A stretch of 64,000 bases of DNA from Labyrinthula sp. Ha (taxonomy: Eukaryota > Sar > Bigyra > Labyrinthulida > Labyrinthulaceae): NCBI GenBank assembly GCA_015227615.1, contig JAALGZ010000014.1:558001-622000 (forward strand), given 5' to 3'. The position numbers were made by a program, and so were the translations under genes. The notes under the pieces were generated by a model. It made no database searches and was not told where the DNA came from. It saw only the letters and a list, made by a program, of their open reading frames with translations. Positions 1 through 11,470 of the stretch are shown piece by piece (position 1 is the first letter of the stretch; each line of letters opens with the position of its first letter).

Positions 1-801
1 TTCTAGCCGTTTGAAGAGGTTGATGGAGATCAACAATTTTTCCAATAGAAAGCTCTTCTGCGAAACAAAACTCTGTTTCGGAGCATAAAAAAGAGGAACA
101 CCGACTTTTCCTTTGAGATAGCTCTTTTGCGATTGGTAGGTTTGATTTTCTAAGCTTGCTAAATGGCAGCTCGGCTTCTTTACAAAAATCTAGGATTTTG
201 TAACCAAAATAAGTAGAGCTGACAAAAAAGATAAGATTCAAGAACACAAGAAAGGCCTAAATAATAAAAAAAGAAGTAGTTTTACAGATATTCGACAAAG
301 ATCGATACTTCGATCGCGGAAACTAAGCTCATACTCTGACAATGATGCTTCGCAGAAGTCGCCATTTGTCCACCAGTGAAAAACAAAGCTGCAAAAAGAA
401 ATAATTAAAAGAGTAGATGCTAGAGAGGAAACTGTCAGAAAGCATTGCAAAAGAAAAAATGCGTGGATTTTCCGTGCCCGGCAAACAGCTAACGGGGTCA
501 AAAGAGCAAAGAGAAAGGTAAGCACAATAAAACTTGCTGCAAATAAGATGAGGAGCTGCTGAGGATTCGAATCCAATACAAACTTCGGAAGTGGGTCGGA
601 AGCATTGCGCTCCCCTAGACCCCGAGTAAAGTGCTTTCCAAGTTGTTGCCCGTTGTCGTGTCCAGTTTGTTCTTCCTCCACTCGAACAAGTGAAAAATTG
701 GCTGGATGATAAAGTTGGAGCACCTCATACGCAATTGTTGCAAGGAAGACACAACAATTGGATATCTTGTAAAATTTTTCTTGCTTTTCTATATTTTTCA
801 T
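1..801 (-). CDS. Tetraspan membrane protein, C-terminus cut by window edge
   Basis: Two exons on the minus strand: 801-286 (172 codons from the ATG at 801) and 256-1, open to the window edge. The 29-nt intron (257-285) begins GTAAAAC and ends TTATTTAG; removing it restores a frame that stays open for the rest of the visible sequence. Hydrophobic segments lie near residues 14-34, 82-108, 113-142 and, after the intron, 173-190. The long first extracellular or lumenal loop has an acidic stretch and a possible N-glycosylation site (NAS). The order TM, long loop, TM, TM, short loop, TM, basic tail is that of tetraspan (claudin- or SUR7-like) proteins, but no family motif is recognised, so the function is unknown. 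The TM4 exon and its hydrophilic tail support the splice. The next gene upstream, AFG3, runs in the same direction. Confidence 0.72.
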
Positions 802-1198
802 TCCTTCCTAGCCTGCCTTAACGAAAGTTAAATATGTTCCTGGGTGCAGTATGTTGTTCCTATTATTTTGGTATTTGGTAAGTGCGCAAACAATACTCAA
901 CTGAACACGAAAAGGAATTGCATTTGGTATCAACAAAACGGAATCTTACCAGTAAAATTAATCTTTTAGAATCATTATTGGTTAAACAACTAAGAATGGT
1001 ATATACCGGTATTTCTGCGATATAGTATTATGATAGCAATGCTAAAGCATGAATACATGTTTTGGGGTTGGGGACATTATAGTAGTAAGATTGCCTAAGG
1101 AAAAGAATAAGTTGGGGGAACAAACAGAAGCTAGAAGTGACAGCTACTTACGCTATACGTCTAACACAATGTTTTTTCTGTGCAAGCTCTCTATGCAC
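802..1198. other. Intergenic, between AFG3 stop and tetraspan gene start
   Basis: About 400 bases between two leftward genes. It must hold the 3' UTR of the protease and the promoter of the tetraspan gene. A TAACGA (one base off the TAACGG motif seen at other starts) lies about 20 bases upstream of the ATG at 801. The small plus-strand ORF here shows no recognisable content. Confidence 0.6.
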
Positions 1199-3682
1199 CT
1201 ACGCTGGAGATCCTTTCTCATTGAGAAACTCTTCGTAATTTAACGGGACTTTGAACGGCCTTGGTCCTATTAGATCAGCAAGATCATGCTGTGTTATTGT
1301 CTCTGCTTCTAGAAGTTTCTCAGCTACCTTCTTCAGTCCATCCTGTTTCTCCGTTAGGAGCTCCTTAACTCGTTCATAAGATTCTGTTATCAACTTCTTT
1401 GCCTCTTCATCAATGATCTCCGCTGTTTTATCACTGTATGGCTTTTCATTAACAATAGCATTATTATCCGGCTGAAAGGATACATTTCCAACCTTTTCGT
1501 TCATTCCAAATACCTTGATCATATTGTATGCCATCTTGGTTACCTTATCCAAATCATCAGCTGCACCTGTTGTAACATTATGCCGTCCAAATGTTAGTTC
1601 TTCAGCTGCTCTCCCACCTAAGGTCATACTCATTCGATCAAGCAACTGTGCCTCAGAGTGCAGTGCCATCTCTTTAGGTAAGTACTGAGCAAAACCTAAA
1701 GCTCCGCTCATTCGTGGAACAATTGTGACCTTGAGCAAAGGATCTGCATGTTCCAAAAACCATCCTGCTATCGCGTGTCCAGCTTCATGATAAGCAACAG
1801 TTTTTCTCTCCTCTGGTGACATCATACTTTTTCCATTCTTCTCCAATCCTCCAATTACTCTGTCTACGGCCTTATCAAAGCATTCATCACTAATTAAATC
1901 CATGTCCTCTGTTTTCTCACCACTTTTATCAGCTTTAAATATTTTTCTGGCTGCAAGGATTGCCGCCTCATTACAAATATTCGCTATCTGTGCACCTGAA
2001 AATCCTGGTGTAAGTGCTGCCATTCTCTTTGCAATTTCTTCCTTGTCTGAAGCTGTTTGGAGCTCCTTCAAATGAACAAGAAATATCTCCTTTCTACCCT
2101 TAATGTCAGGGAGATCAACCTTAATCTGCCTATCGAATCTTCCAGGTCGCAATATAGCCGGATCTAAAATATCAACACGATTTGTACCTCCCAAGACAAC
2201 AACTTCCTTGCCTTTTCCAGAAGTACTGAACCCATCCATCTCAACCAGAAGCTGATTCAACGTGTTTTCTCTTTCATCGTTTCCACCGCCTCCAAATCCG
2301 CTCTTATGTCTGGCTCGCGCCACAGCATCAATTTCATCCACAAAGATAATACAAGGAGCATTTTCCCTTGCAGTAGCAAATAAATCTCTTACTCTACTAG
2401 CACCAACCCCAACAAACATTTCAATAAAATCACTTCCAGATATACTATAAAATGGAACAGACGCTTCGCCCGCAGCAGCTTTTGCAAGCATAGTCTTACC
2501 CGTACCTGGAGGTCCACAAAGAAGAGCCCCACGAGGAATTTTGGCACCTAATTTCGTAAATCTTTCTGGTTTCTTTAAAAAGTCAACAAATTCCATAATT
2601 TCAAGTTTCGCCTCTTCACAGCCTGCAACATCTTTGAATCTTACCTTAACAGATTTCTCAGCATCAAACTTCTTGGCATTACTCTTTCCCACTTTAAAGA
2701 TACCACCAGGTCCTCCTCCGCCAATTCCACCTCCGGCGCCTCCCATTCCACGCATTAAAAAGAATAAGAAAGCTAATGAAAGCAAAGCAGGTGCTAGTTT
2801 AAATAGTTCACGAAACCAGTTGGTTTTATTGACATATTGCACAGGTAGGAAGTCAGATGATTCGATATTAAGTTCTTTTTGTGTGGCTTCCAATTTTCCT
2901 TCAAATGCATCTACACTTCCAATGCTGAAGAAATAAGAAGGAATAGAGGGTTGCGCATTTACAATATTTTGGTAACCTGGAGATTTATGCTTTTCATCAG
3001 ACTCGAAAGAATAATCATCCTCTTCTTCATAACCAGAAACTCCACTCTCTTCTCCAAACGTGTATTTCTCTGCCATTGGGTCAGATCCTGCAATGCTTCC
3101 TTTCGCATGAGCCATATTGGACTTTAAATAAATGTAACATGTTTGCTTATTAACAACAACAAGTCGTTCAACTAGTCCTTTAGACAAAAGCTTGTTCTGA
3201 AAATCATGCCAAGTAATTTCTCTAGAGTTCGAAGTCTCACCTCCAAAGAGCTGACTCAAAATGAACCAGGCAATCGCGAGTCCAGCTATTTGACCCAGCA
3301 TGTTTTGATTATTTGGCATATTTGGACCACCAAAACCTTTTGAACCTTTATCATTATTTGTTTCTTGTTTTGATTTATCTTGATAATTTTCTTCTTTTTT
3401 CTCTTCTGTTTTTTTTTCAGTTTGCTTTTCCGCCCTTTTTTCTGTACCTTGTTGCGGATCTAGTTTCTTGTTGGATCTTTTAAATCTCTCAAAACCTTCG
3501 GGGAGTTTAGCAAACTGGAGTGTGCTTGCCAACGTCTTTTGAAATAGTGAGCTTGAGGTGAAAGTGCTTTGATTTACCAGGGAAATTGGTTCATGCATGG
3601 TTTTTTTATGTTGGTTTAAAGACTTAATTATTTTTCGTCTGGCCGATCTATTTAGAACCTGTTTTAATGAGTTCATGAACAT
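1199..3682 (-). CDS. AFG3: Mitochondrial m-AAA protease (AFG3/YTA12 family)
   Basis: Intronless, 827 residues from the ATG at 3682. The reading frame extends 16 codons further, but only to a TTG. In order: a basic, hydroxylated N-terminus fitting a mitochondrial presequence; a Lys/Glu-rich linker; a first membrane segment ([14 protein letters not shown]); an intermembrane domain; a second segment ([12 protein letters not shown]); an AAA domain with Walker A GPPGTGKT near residue 390, Walker B FVDEID near 450 and the second region of homology (RPGRFDR); and the metalloprotease domain with HEAGH near 632. Two membrane segments make it m-AAA (AFG3/YTA12) and not i-AAA (YME1, one segment). Family role: a hexameric ATP- and Zn-dependent protease of the inner membrane, facing the matrix, which degrades misassembled membrane proteins and matures some precursors. 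Nothing is missing. Confidence 0.96.
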   Translation of the reverse strand: MFMNSLKQVLNRSARRKIIKSLNQHKKTMHEPISLVNQSTFTSSSLFQKTLASTLQFAKLPEGFERFKRSNKKLDPQQGTEKRAEKQTEKKTEEKKEENYQDKSKQETNNDKGSKGFGGPNMPNNQNMLGQIAGLAIAWFILSQLFGGETSNSREITWHDFQNKLLSKGLVERLVVVNKQTCYIYLKSNMAHAKGSIAGSDPMAEKYTFGEESGVSGYEEEDDYSFESDEKHKSPGYQNIVNAQPSIPSYFFSIGSVDAFEGKLEATQKELNIESSDFLPVQYVNKTNWFRELFKLAPALLSLAFLFFLMRGMGGAGGGIGGGGPGGIFKVGKSNAKKFDAEKSVKVRFKDVAGCEEAKLEIMEFVDFLKKPERFTKLGAKIPRGALLCGPPGTGKTMLAKAAAGEASVPFYSISGSDFIEMFVGVGASRVRDLFATARENAPCIIFVDEIDAVARARHKSGFGGGGNDERENTLNQLLVEMDGFSTSGKGKEVVVLGGTNRVDILDPAILRPGRFDRQIKVDLPDIKGRKEIFLVHLKELQTASDKEEIAKRMAALTPGFSGAQIANICNEAAILAARKIFKADKSGEKTEDMDLISDECFDKAVDRVIGGLEKNGKSMMSPEERKTVAYHEAGHAIAGWFLEHADPLLKVTIVPRMSGALGFAQYLPKEMALHSEAQLLDRMSMTLGGRAAEELTFGRHNVTTGAADDLDKVTKMAYNMIKVFGMNEKVGNVSFQPDNNAIVNEKPYSDKTAEIIDEEAKKLITESYERVKELLTEKQDGLKKVAEKLLEAETITQHDLADLIGPRPFKVPLNYEEFLNEKGSPA

Positions 3683-6600
3683 TGTTGAAAAGATTCTTAG
3701 AAGCTGAATAAAATTCCACGCTTTGTTCAATCACTTGGCAATTAAAATAGATTCATTCCGCATAAGATTTTGGGCATTGTTGCAGAGTTGATTTATTCTT
3801 GACAATATGGGGTTTTGACTTGGGCAGAGGCAATGCTGCAACTGTGCTACGTCACTAAGGAGTTTTACAGATAAAGTCACAAAACAGGTTCTTGATAACA
3901 CTTCAGAAAAGACTAAATTGTATTTTTATAGATAACACAAAGAACGTTATTCAATACTAGTGTGCTCTGCTGAGTAGCATATGTTGAGGATGGCTTGTTC
4001 TGAATGTTTTGTTCACTCTCCTAACAGAAATGTGGGGTGTTCAAGGTCATGAAGGTTATTAGTTAATTTGTTTTGTGAAGTATATTAGTACCAAATAGAT
4101 TTTAATTATTGAAAGAAAATACTAAGAAACAAAATTTTTCATGGGGTACACCGTTGAAGACTAGAGTTGCAATTTCTATCATTTAAATTTATTATAATAT
4201 TTTCACATACCGAATTCTAATTTTTCTAGCACCTTACCAGAAAGCATAGAATACAAGGAGCATTAACCCCATTTAACCATGAAACAATAGCAGTACTTTT
4301 GCCTACTTCTAGAACTAGGAAATGAAGGTGCTTACTATAACCTATCATGAGATGCTAGAATCAAGTCTTGATTTATCTGAAATGAAACAGGAAATTTTAA
4401 TATTATGATCAGGAGGAATGTTATGAGAACTGATATGTAAATTCCTCCTGACACATAATCTAGGTGATCAAGGAATAATAATTTGTTTTCTCCTGAGTGA
4501 CAAAATTTCGCCGGTGTCTTAAGCTGTGTAATATGGAAGTGACAAACCTATCTATCAGAAATAAAAATAATGCAATTAATTACTATAATAGTAGCACTAA
4601 GTCCCTGCAGTTTCAAATCCGGTTGTAGAGTTTTTTTTCCATTTCATTACAATTTTCATCCTACACCTTTGTTCAGTTATGTTTTGAAAAATACAGAATT
4701 CTTGGTTCAGGTACTCTATATCGTTCGTTGAAAATACATTTCTGGATACGTCAATAGATTGAATAATATTTTTTTAAAGAACTCTCTAGTTGGGGTTAAA
4801 AGATATTTGCAATACTCCATTACAGAGAAAGAAAAAAAGATTTCCAGCCATGTACGTAATGTATTAATCTTACAAGTCGTGAGCGATACTAAGTTGGCAA
4901 CGAGCTTATAGCTCCGTTTACAACACATTCTTAATGCTATTATACTACAAAGATGTATGCTAAATATTTTCACCCTAATACACCGGCCAAAGTAAATGAA
5001 TTACAGTTTTAAGTTGGCTAAGTAAGTTGAACTTTCGATGATCACAGAAATACCATAAAAACATTCGCAGTTTGAATAGCGTTAATCTGCACAAGAATTT
5101 ATTCAATAAACTTTAGCATTAGGTTAATATCTTCACAAGACCTATTTTTTCTTAGAGATATAAAAAGAAGGCATAGCGTGTACAACCGGACTTGCTTTAA
5201 TAAATGTTCACGATATACATTTTGCTTTCCCTCTTTAGGATCTTTCATGAAACATTCGGTTTCATACTGGTATTAGTGAGTAACTCAAATTATAAGCTTT
5301 TCAAAAAGAAAATGTGAAAAGGCATTTAAAGTTTATTTTGTTTGGTCTTAGCAAAATCTTATCAGGTTTACATAAAGACTTGTGGAGGTACCAACCTTAA
5401 TATGAGAAGTGTCTCACTCTGGTTTGGGGTCTCAAATAACGTGTAAATCAAGCCAGGGGTTGATTGTATGGGTAGAAATTTGGAACTGTTAATTCTTTGT
5501 GTACCAACTGTTAAAAATAAAAAACTGCTGGTTCTAGCAAAGTTGCCTGCTTAAGCTGTGCCAAAATAACTGGTGCTTGTTTTGATGTACTAATGCCATA
5601 AGCATGGGCCTCGCCCAAGATAATAATGAGATCTTGATCTACTTCCAAGGGAATTTCCCGAGGACTGAGAGCGATTAAAAAATTTTAAGGCAATTTATCT
5701 GGAAAATTAGAATTCCTGAGAATCCCATTCAGAAAGCATTTTATTGCCTCTTTGTAGAACCCCTTAGGAATTAGAGGCTATATCTCTACTATTTAACTGC
5801 CAGAGCTCAAATGACTCGAAATTTGAGGTAAATCATTGGCTTTAGAAACTGGTAACCTATTCTATGTCTTGAATTTCCTATAAAATCTGATATGGGTATA
5901 TTGGACTGCATATAAATAGGTTTTATCGCCCCGTGAGCAATGTTCGAGAATCTTTTATAAGAGTTCTTGAGAACTTCTTTGACAAATGCTTGAGAATCCT
6001 AAATTTTTCAAAGAAAGTTTCATTCAAATTGTACACATATTCCTAGTTATAGAAAATAGAAAATAGTACTTTCTGTGGTATAGCTAGTACATCTCCTATT
6101 TGTACTCCTTCGCTTTGTCTTCAATGCAGTTTTGTCTGAGGAAGAGTTTATATATGGACCATAGTACATACCCAGGGAAGAGTTAAGTACATATAAACTA
6201 CTCTTCAAAGTTAAGTATGGTATTAAGCCAAAATATCAATTATAATTTACCCTTCGATCAATTTATCTGCCATTTATGAATAGTAGTCACAAAGATGAGA
6301 AACAATTACAATCATATTCTTAACCCCTTCTATAAAGGCGATAGAACCAAATTAGTCTTAATTAAGTGCTTTCATACATCTACTAGCTTCATCCCGATGA
6401 TTAAGGGATGACAATGATTTTGCACTCTAAATATAATTTTTATTGTAAAAACACATGGTTTGAGATAAATGTTGATAGGGCACTGCTTAGCTTTCCCTAT
6501 GAAAATTTTCTTGCCGATATGGCTATTAGAACCTAAGCTACTCAAGTCGATGGCTAGAACAATATTTGATAAGATTTCACTAAAGGGTTGATCCGGCTTT

Positions 6601-8418
6601 AAATATCTTTTAAGTAGTAAATTTAGGCAAAATGTTGAATGATATGAACATTATTGGTAGTTATCTGAAAGCAAGAATCTTGCTTATTGTAAATGTTGCC
6701 ACGGAGAGCTATATTCCCTTTCGTTTAAAAGGTGGTTTCATTAGATATGGTATCCCTCTGTTTGAGTTTTTTCTTAATACATATTTAAGGTAGAAACTGG
6801 GTATATAGAAGATTTAATTTTATTTGTGACAAGAACATTACAGGCTCCTTGAAACATAATCAGAAGACGTTCTTTTTCTTTGCAAAAATTTTAAATCTTC
6901 TCTTTCTCAAAGATAGAGGGCAGTACTAGTAAGAAATCCATTAGTAAACTACGTATAAAGTGATGCGAGAAGCACATTTGCTATGGTTAACAACTCTATT
7001 CTAATTTAAGGAAATAAGTTATTGAACTTTTGATTCTATGATAATACAGTTTTTCCAAAGCTTTACTTTTGGTTTCTGAACCTTAGAAGCAAGTTGGTAG
7101 ACAAGTAAAGTTTAATTTGTGTTGTTAGTTTACCATTTAGGAATCTTGATATCCGAGTCTGAACCTGCTGTATATTTTTAAATTTATATTTCCTGAAAAA
7201 TTGGGGAACAAACCAGTTCTATAAACACTAAGTGTTCTCTCATCGCAACGTTATTTTTAAATTATTTTAGACGGGGACATGCTCTTCCTAATTAGAAAAA
7301 AGAAATGCATCGTCCTTCTGCCTAATATGTTTTCCGCTTACAATGCTAACCAAATAAGAACCAGAAAAGAATGAAAAAAAAATTGAAAAACAATTTAGTT
7401 ATCTTAAAGCTCCGCACACCATTGTTTTGTACTGAGCTTACAGTATTTGCTTACCTTAATGTGTTGTAACAACATCGCAAGAGCAAATATCTTATGACAT
7501 TTGCTATTTACTACTGAACCTAGAACGGCCTAGGTTTAGCCCTATGGAATTAATTTTAATTAGATAACAGTATTACAGACAAGTAAAAACCTGCTTAAGT
7601 TTGTGTTCAGCTTTGTTCCGCTTACATGAAGGAGGCTATAGGTTTAACTTAACTCAAATTGGCAGAATTGCCTTACACATTATATTGGGTTAGATAAAAC
7701 CCAAAATCCTTTTTTTATAAATATCTGATTTTAAGTTTCCGAATGCCATTATAAGTGTTATTTTGAAAATTACATTCCATTCAACTAAATTTTGAGGAAC
7801 CTCATGAGTACGATGCAGCAACAAGGCCAGATACCTGCCAATTATTTTTTAAGGTTCCTATGTATCGTTAGACTTCTGTAAATTGATGATGCTTACTCGC
7901 TATGGATCTACTGTAAAATTACACATGGCTAGAGCCATATAAACCCAAGGTAAGCTTTGCTGGATTCATTGGTGTTGCTAGAATGACTTTATCAATACAG
8001 ATGCAAGAGTTATGAAGGAACTACTCCTAATGCATGTGGCAGCTGTGCAGTACTATTCCATCATTATACTAAACTATTATTTTTGACAAATAATTCTCTC
8101 GATCAAAGCAATTATATAATTTTTAACTATTAAACCAACAATATAGCAGCTGTTGTTGCGAAGTATCTCACGATATGGAGAGTTTGTCAATAGCTAGCAG
8201 AAGTACTCTTCAAAAGACCTTATAATATGCATAGATTATATATAAAATAAATCTTTATCCTATATAATTCTGAACGCTTTTTAAAAAATATTGAGTTTTT
8301 GGGAAATATCGATCACTGACCACAACTTTCCAGCTGTGTTTTCACAAACGCCAGAGTAACAGCATAATCTGAATAGCGCATTACCAGGGAGAAATTTGAA
8401 GAAATTTTAGGAAGAAAT
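3683..8418. other. 4.7-kb gene-poor region
   Basis: Very AT-rich, with frequent stops in all six frames and no reading frame above about 85 codons. I found no tRNA-like arms, rRNA motifs, tandem arrays or recognisable transposon ORFs. One 85-codon minus ORF (4716-4973) has no coding character. Upstream regulatory sequence for both flanking genes must lie at the edges. Small ncRNA genes would not be visible to this reading. Confidence 0.6.
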
Positions 8419-9611
8419 ATGGAAGCTAAAGTGATAACTCAGTTCAGGCTGAACAACACCACTAAATGGGTCATCATCGATCGGAGCTCTTTAAAAAACC
8501 CTGAAGTTATGTTGGATTTAGCGGAACAAAGTTTCAAACTCCCAGTTCAAGCTCCACAGCTTCGAATCAAACAAATTGTTCACTCAAACAAGACCTCTAC
8601 CTCTATTTTTTCCTCACAAAGATCTTTCATGAAATGGGTGTCACAAAATTATTTTAATGCAGTTTCTCTTCATATACGTTTTGGCTTTAATGTTTCCCTC
8701 AAAGGAGGCAAAGGTGGATTTGGTAAGATTCTAAAGGGAGAGGGAAGAAAAAACAAAGCAACGACCACAGATTTCGGTGCTTGCCGAGATCTCCAAGGTC
8801 GTCGACTTCGTACCCTAAATAATGAAAGACGTCTTGAGGTTCTGCGCTCAAGTCTCGTAAATTTTACACAGCTCTAATAGTTTAGGAAACCAGCGGAAAC
8901 CAGAGTTCATCAATAAATGAAGCAGTGACTACACAAAACAAGTGGCACTTGCCCAGACCAGTTTGGGCAGCTGAGCATGTTTCCCCTCGGCAGGTAAACC
9001 ACGTCAATAAACGGAAAAGAAAAATGTGTAATGCTTGGTTAAGGGCAAGAGAAGGTGTGGGAATTGGATGCAGTCGAGGCGAAGGGTGTAAGTATGCACA
9101 CGGCGAGGAAGAACTGTTGGATGATAAAGGAAGAAAAGTTTACTCTAAGAAAGTTAGAGTTGAGAAAAGTAAGGAGGATGTTAAGTTCCAGAAGGAGCTT
9201 GAGCTGCGGAAGCAAAATTTGTCAAGTTATATTCTTCAAGGGATGAATTCTAAAGAAGAAAAAGAGGAACAGAAGATCCTTGTGAGTAAAGAAGAGGAGG
9301 TTAAGGAAGTTGAGAATGAACAAAACTTGGTTAATGTCGAGAAAGTTGTGATGGGAAAGGTTTCTAATTTAGCAAAGGCCACGGAAGAGAACACTGACGA
9401 GAAAGTTGTTAGAGTGGTGGATTTGGACAATGTGCCATCATTAGAGGATCTAAAAACACTTTCGGTAGAAGAAGTCACATGGAATTTGAAGTCTCGATGT
9501 TTGAAAGCTGGTGGAAGACCAGAAGAAAGATACATTAGATTATTCAGTGTAAAAGGAATAAAACCAGAAGATTATCCAAAAAAAATTCGAGCAAAGAAGA
9601 AAAAGAGTTAA
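8419..9611 (+). CDS. SDE2: SDE2-type protein: ubiquitin-like N-terminus, CCCH finger, SAP-like C-terminus
   Basis: Two exons, 8419-8856 and 8886-9611, around a 29-nt intron (GTAAATTTTAC...GTTTAG, phase 0); 387 residues. Residues 1-95 form the ubiquitin-like part. It ends in SLKGG at 93-97, followed by KGGFG, the GG/KGG processing site of the Sde2 family. The conserved block ACRDLQGRRLR follows near 121-131. A CCCH finger (C194-x13-C208-x5-C214-x3-H218) sits in exon 2, then an acidic and lysine-rich linker. The C-terminal block near 330-385 (SVEEVTWNLKSR, RLFSVKG) matches the Sde2 C-terminal SAP-like domain. Family knowledge: Sde2 is cut after GG, and the Lys-start fragment joins the spliceosome to promote excision of certain introns; in animals it also links to PCNA and replication stress. 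The two halves match opposite ends of one family, so the splice is well supported. The stop overlaps that of the convergent neighbour. Confidence 0.93.
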
Positions 9612-11470
9612 TCTCTGTGGTCATCGAGAACATCTCTAAGTAGCAACAGAAACTTTAGAAGCTTTGCCCTAAACCATGGACCCAAGACACCAGAAGCAAA
9701 TCCAATAAGAAGAAAAAACAATGTTGGAAAGAAAACAGCAACCTGTAACCCTTGAGGAATGCTTGGCAGATATTCAGCTGGATTAAACCAACATGATGAA
9801 CCAGTTATTGGTTTGTAAATAGTTCCATGAGAGCTATCCACGAGAATAAATGATCCTGTTAAAATCTGCATTGAAGAGTCGAAATAATACCCAGCAGCTG
9901 GTTTATAAGCAACTGCTTCGTAGAACACTGCGGCATCAGAACTTAATCGGCCGACCCAGTTTTTCCGTGGTAAAAGCTGAACCAAGATGTACCACTTTCT
10001 GCCGCTGACAATTGTGAGATCTGCGTAGACAAGATCTAAATAAGTAAAAGAATTACCGCTGAGAATATCTTTAAAGTCTTTGTTTACTTTTGCATGCTGG
10101 TCGTTTATAGTTGCAAGAAGTGTTTTGAGAACCCTGCGAATTTGAGGAATTTCATAAGGATTTGGATCTTTATTCAAAAGGTGGTTTACATATTTCTTTC
10201 TTTTTTCAAATTGATTATTAGCGCTTTTTCTCGGATCAAATTCAAATTCTTCGAAATTAAACTCTTCTGGATTTATATGAAAATCTGATGCTCTTTTATG
10301 CTTTCTATTTTCCAAACCTAAACAAAGAATTGCTTTTTTCTTTTTTGCTTGTTCAAAGAACTCAAAATCTTCACACACTTCATTAAACGCGGGGTTTGTA
10401 CTCTTATATTTTAACAGTGGATAATGAGAGTTCACATTCCCATCTTGCCATACATAAATATATTCTTGATTAAAAACTTTACATTCAGCCAAATATCTTT
10501 CAAAAAACAAACTCATTTCTATTTTAACATAGCCTCGATCTCCAAAACTTGAACCCCAATGAAACTTTAGCAATATATATTTCCCAATGGAAGGATGATG
10601 GCCAAATCCGGCAACAACTATGCTATACAATCCCTCAAACCAATCTTCTTCTGCTCTGCTTTTTTCTTTGTAAAACTCTTTTATATCTTTTTCAGATATA
10701 ATTTGTTCTTCTGCTGATTTTTTACCTGAAAAAAAATATGGATATTCAAAAATTTCTGTTCGAATGAGAATATCAGCTGCAAATGGTCCAAACGATTTGA
10801 GTTCTTTTCGAACTGATTTTTCACTAGGAAAACACCTGTCCCGAAGTAAAATTTTAGTTAACCTTTTTGCTGATTTTGGCTTTGCAGAATTTTTAGAGGA
10901 AATTTTTCTCTTAGTGTCCATCTCAGCTTTGAAAGAAAAATAAGATTCACTGTTGAGATTATTTTGATACGAAAGTAAATAATTCACTCCATTTATATAG
11001 GAACTTGTCGCCAAGTATTTTGAGTTATGAAGAGAGATAAAATCTTGATCAACTGAAAAATCTTTTACTTGGGAAATACTTGTTAGTTGTTCCCTCTTAA
11101 GTTGAGTGCTTGATTCTCGGCTTCCAAACCAGGGCTTAGTATCTTGAGAAGAAAGAATTCTGTCATCTAGAGTGTGAATTAATGAAAAAATTCTAGATGC
11201 GGAAGAATGGGATTGATCAGATACGGGTCGAAGAGTATCAAATGGTTTTGAAAAGTCTTCTTTACATTTTCCTGTAGATGGACAAGTATGTCCAACACCA
11301 CAAACTGAGGTTGGGCTAACAAAATAAGGTTTAGGATCACAGGAATGACCTGAATTGTCTTTTCTATTATCATAATATTTCAGATCTTCAAGTGTGTGTG
11401 AAAAGTTAAGATATTTAAAGAATATAAGTATAAGTAAGAGTGAGTGAACGTTTTTGAAATATATATCCAT
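9608..11470 (-). CDS. Degenerate papain-like (peptidase C1) membrane protein, probably a pseudo-protease
   Basis: Intronless, 620 residues, with a signal-type N-terminus (LLLILIFFKYLNFS). A Cys-rich segment follows (SVCGVGHTCPSTGKC near 55-70). The middle resembles the second half of a papain fold: a GPFA...F.Y..SG stretch near 230-250, then YSIVVAGFG near 285 and KFHWGSSFGDRGYVKI near 305-320. These line up with the HAVVVVGYG and KNSWGSSWG..GY blocks of C1 peptidases. The catalytic His position is Ser, the catalytic Asn position appears to be Phe, and no QGxCGSCW block is present, so I infer no peptidase activity. A membrane segment near 577-600 precedes a short basic tail. It is not a clear match to cathepsin C, although the Cys-rich lead-in is reminiscent. 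Likely secretory pathway or cell surface; substrate unknown. It converges on SDE2 with a 4-base overlap. Confidence 0.72.
   Translation of the reverse strand: MDIYFKNVHSLLLILIFFKYLNFSHTLEDLKYYDNRKDNSGHSCDPKPYFVSPTSVCGVGHTCPSTGKCKEDFSKPFDTLRPVSDQSHSSASRIFSLIHTLDDRILSSQDTKPWFGSRESSTQLKREQLTSISQVKDFSVDQDFISLHNSKYLATSSYINGVNYLLSYQNNLNSESYFSFKAEMDTKRKISSKNSAKPKSAKRLTKILLRDRCFPSEKSVRKELKSFGPFAADILIRTEIFEYPYFFSGKKSAEEQIISEKDIKEFYKEKSRAEEDWFEGLYSIVVAGFGHHPSIGKYILLKFHWGSSFGDRGYVKIEMSLFFERYLAECKVFNQEYIYVWQDGNVNSHYPLLKYKSTNPAFNEVCEDFEFFEQAKKKKAILCLGLENRKHKRASDFHINPEEFNFEEFEFDPRKSANNQFEKRKKYVNHLLNKDPNPYEIPQIRRVLKTLLATINDQHAKVNKDFKDILSGNSFTYLDLVYADLTIVSGRKWYILVQLLPRKNWVGRLSSDAAVFYEAVAYKPAAGYYFDSSMQILTGSFILVDSSHGTIYKPITGSSCWFNPAEYLPSIPQGLQVAVFFPTLFFLLIGFASGVLGPWFRAKLLKFLLLLRDVLDDHRD

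Noticed and set aside
2262-3127. Plus-strand ORFs inside the protease gene
   Set aside because: Antisense shadows of a strongly conserved coding sequence.
3683-3730. Longer N-terminus for the AFG3-type protease
   Set aside because: The frame extends upstream only to a TTG; the first ATG is at 3682 and gives a good presequence.
4716-4973. 85-codon minus-strand ORF
   Set aside because: No coding character, no recognisable domain, isolated in a gene-poor region.
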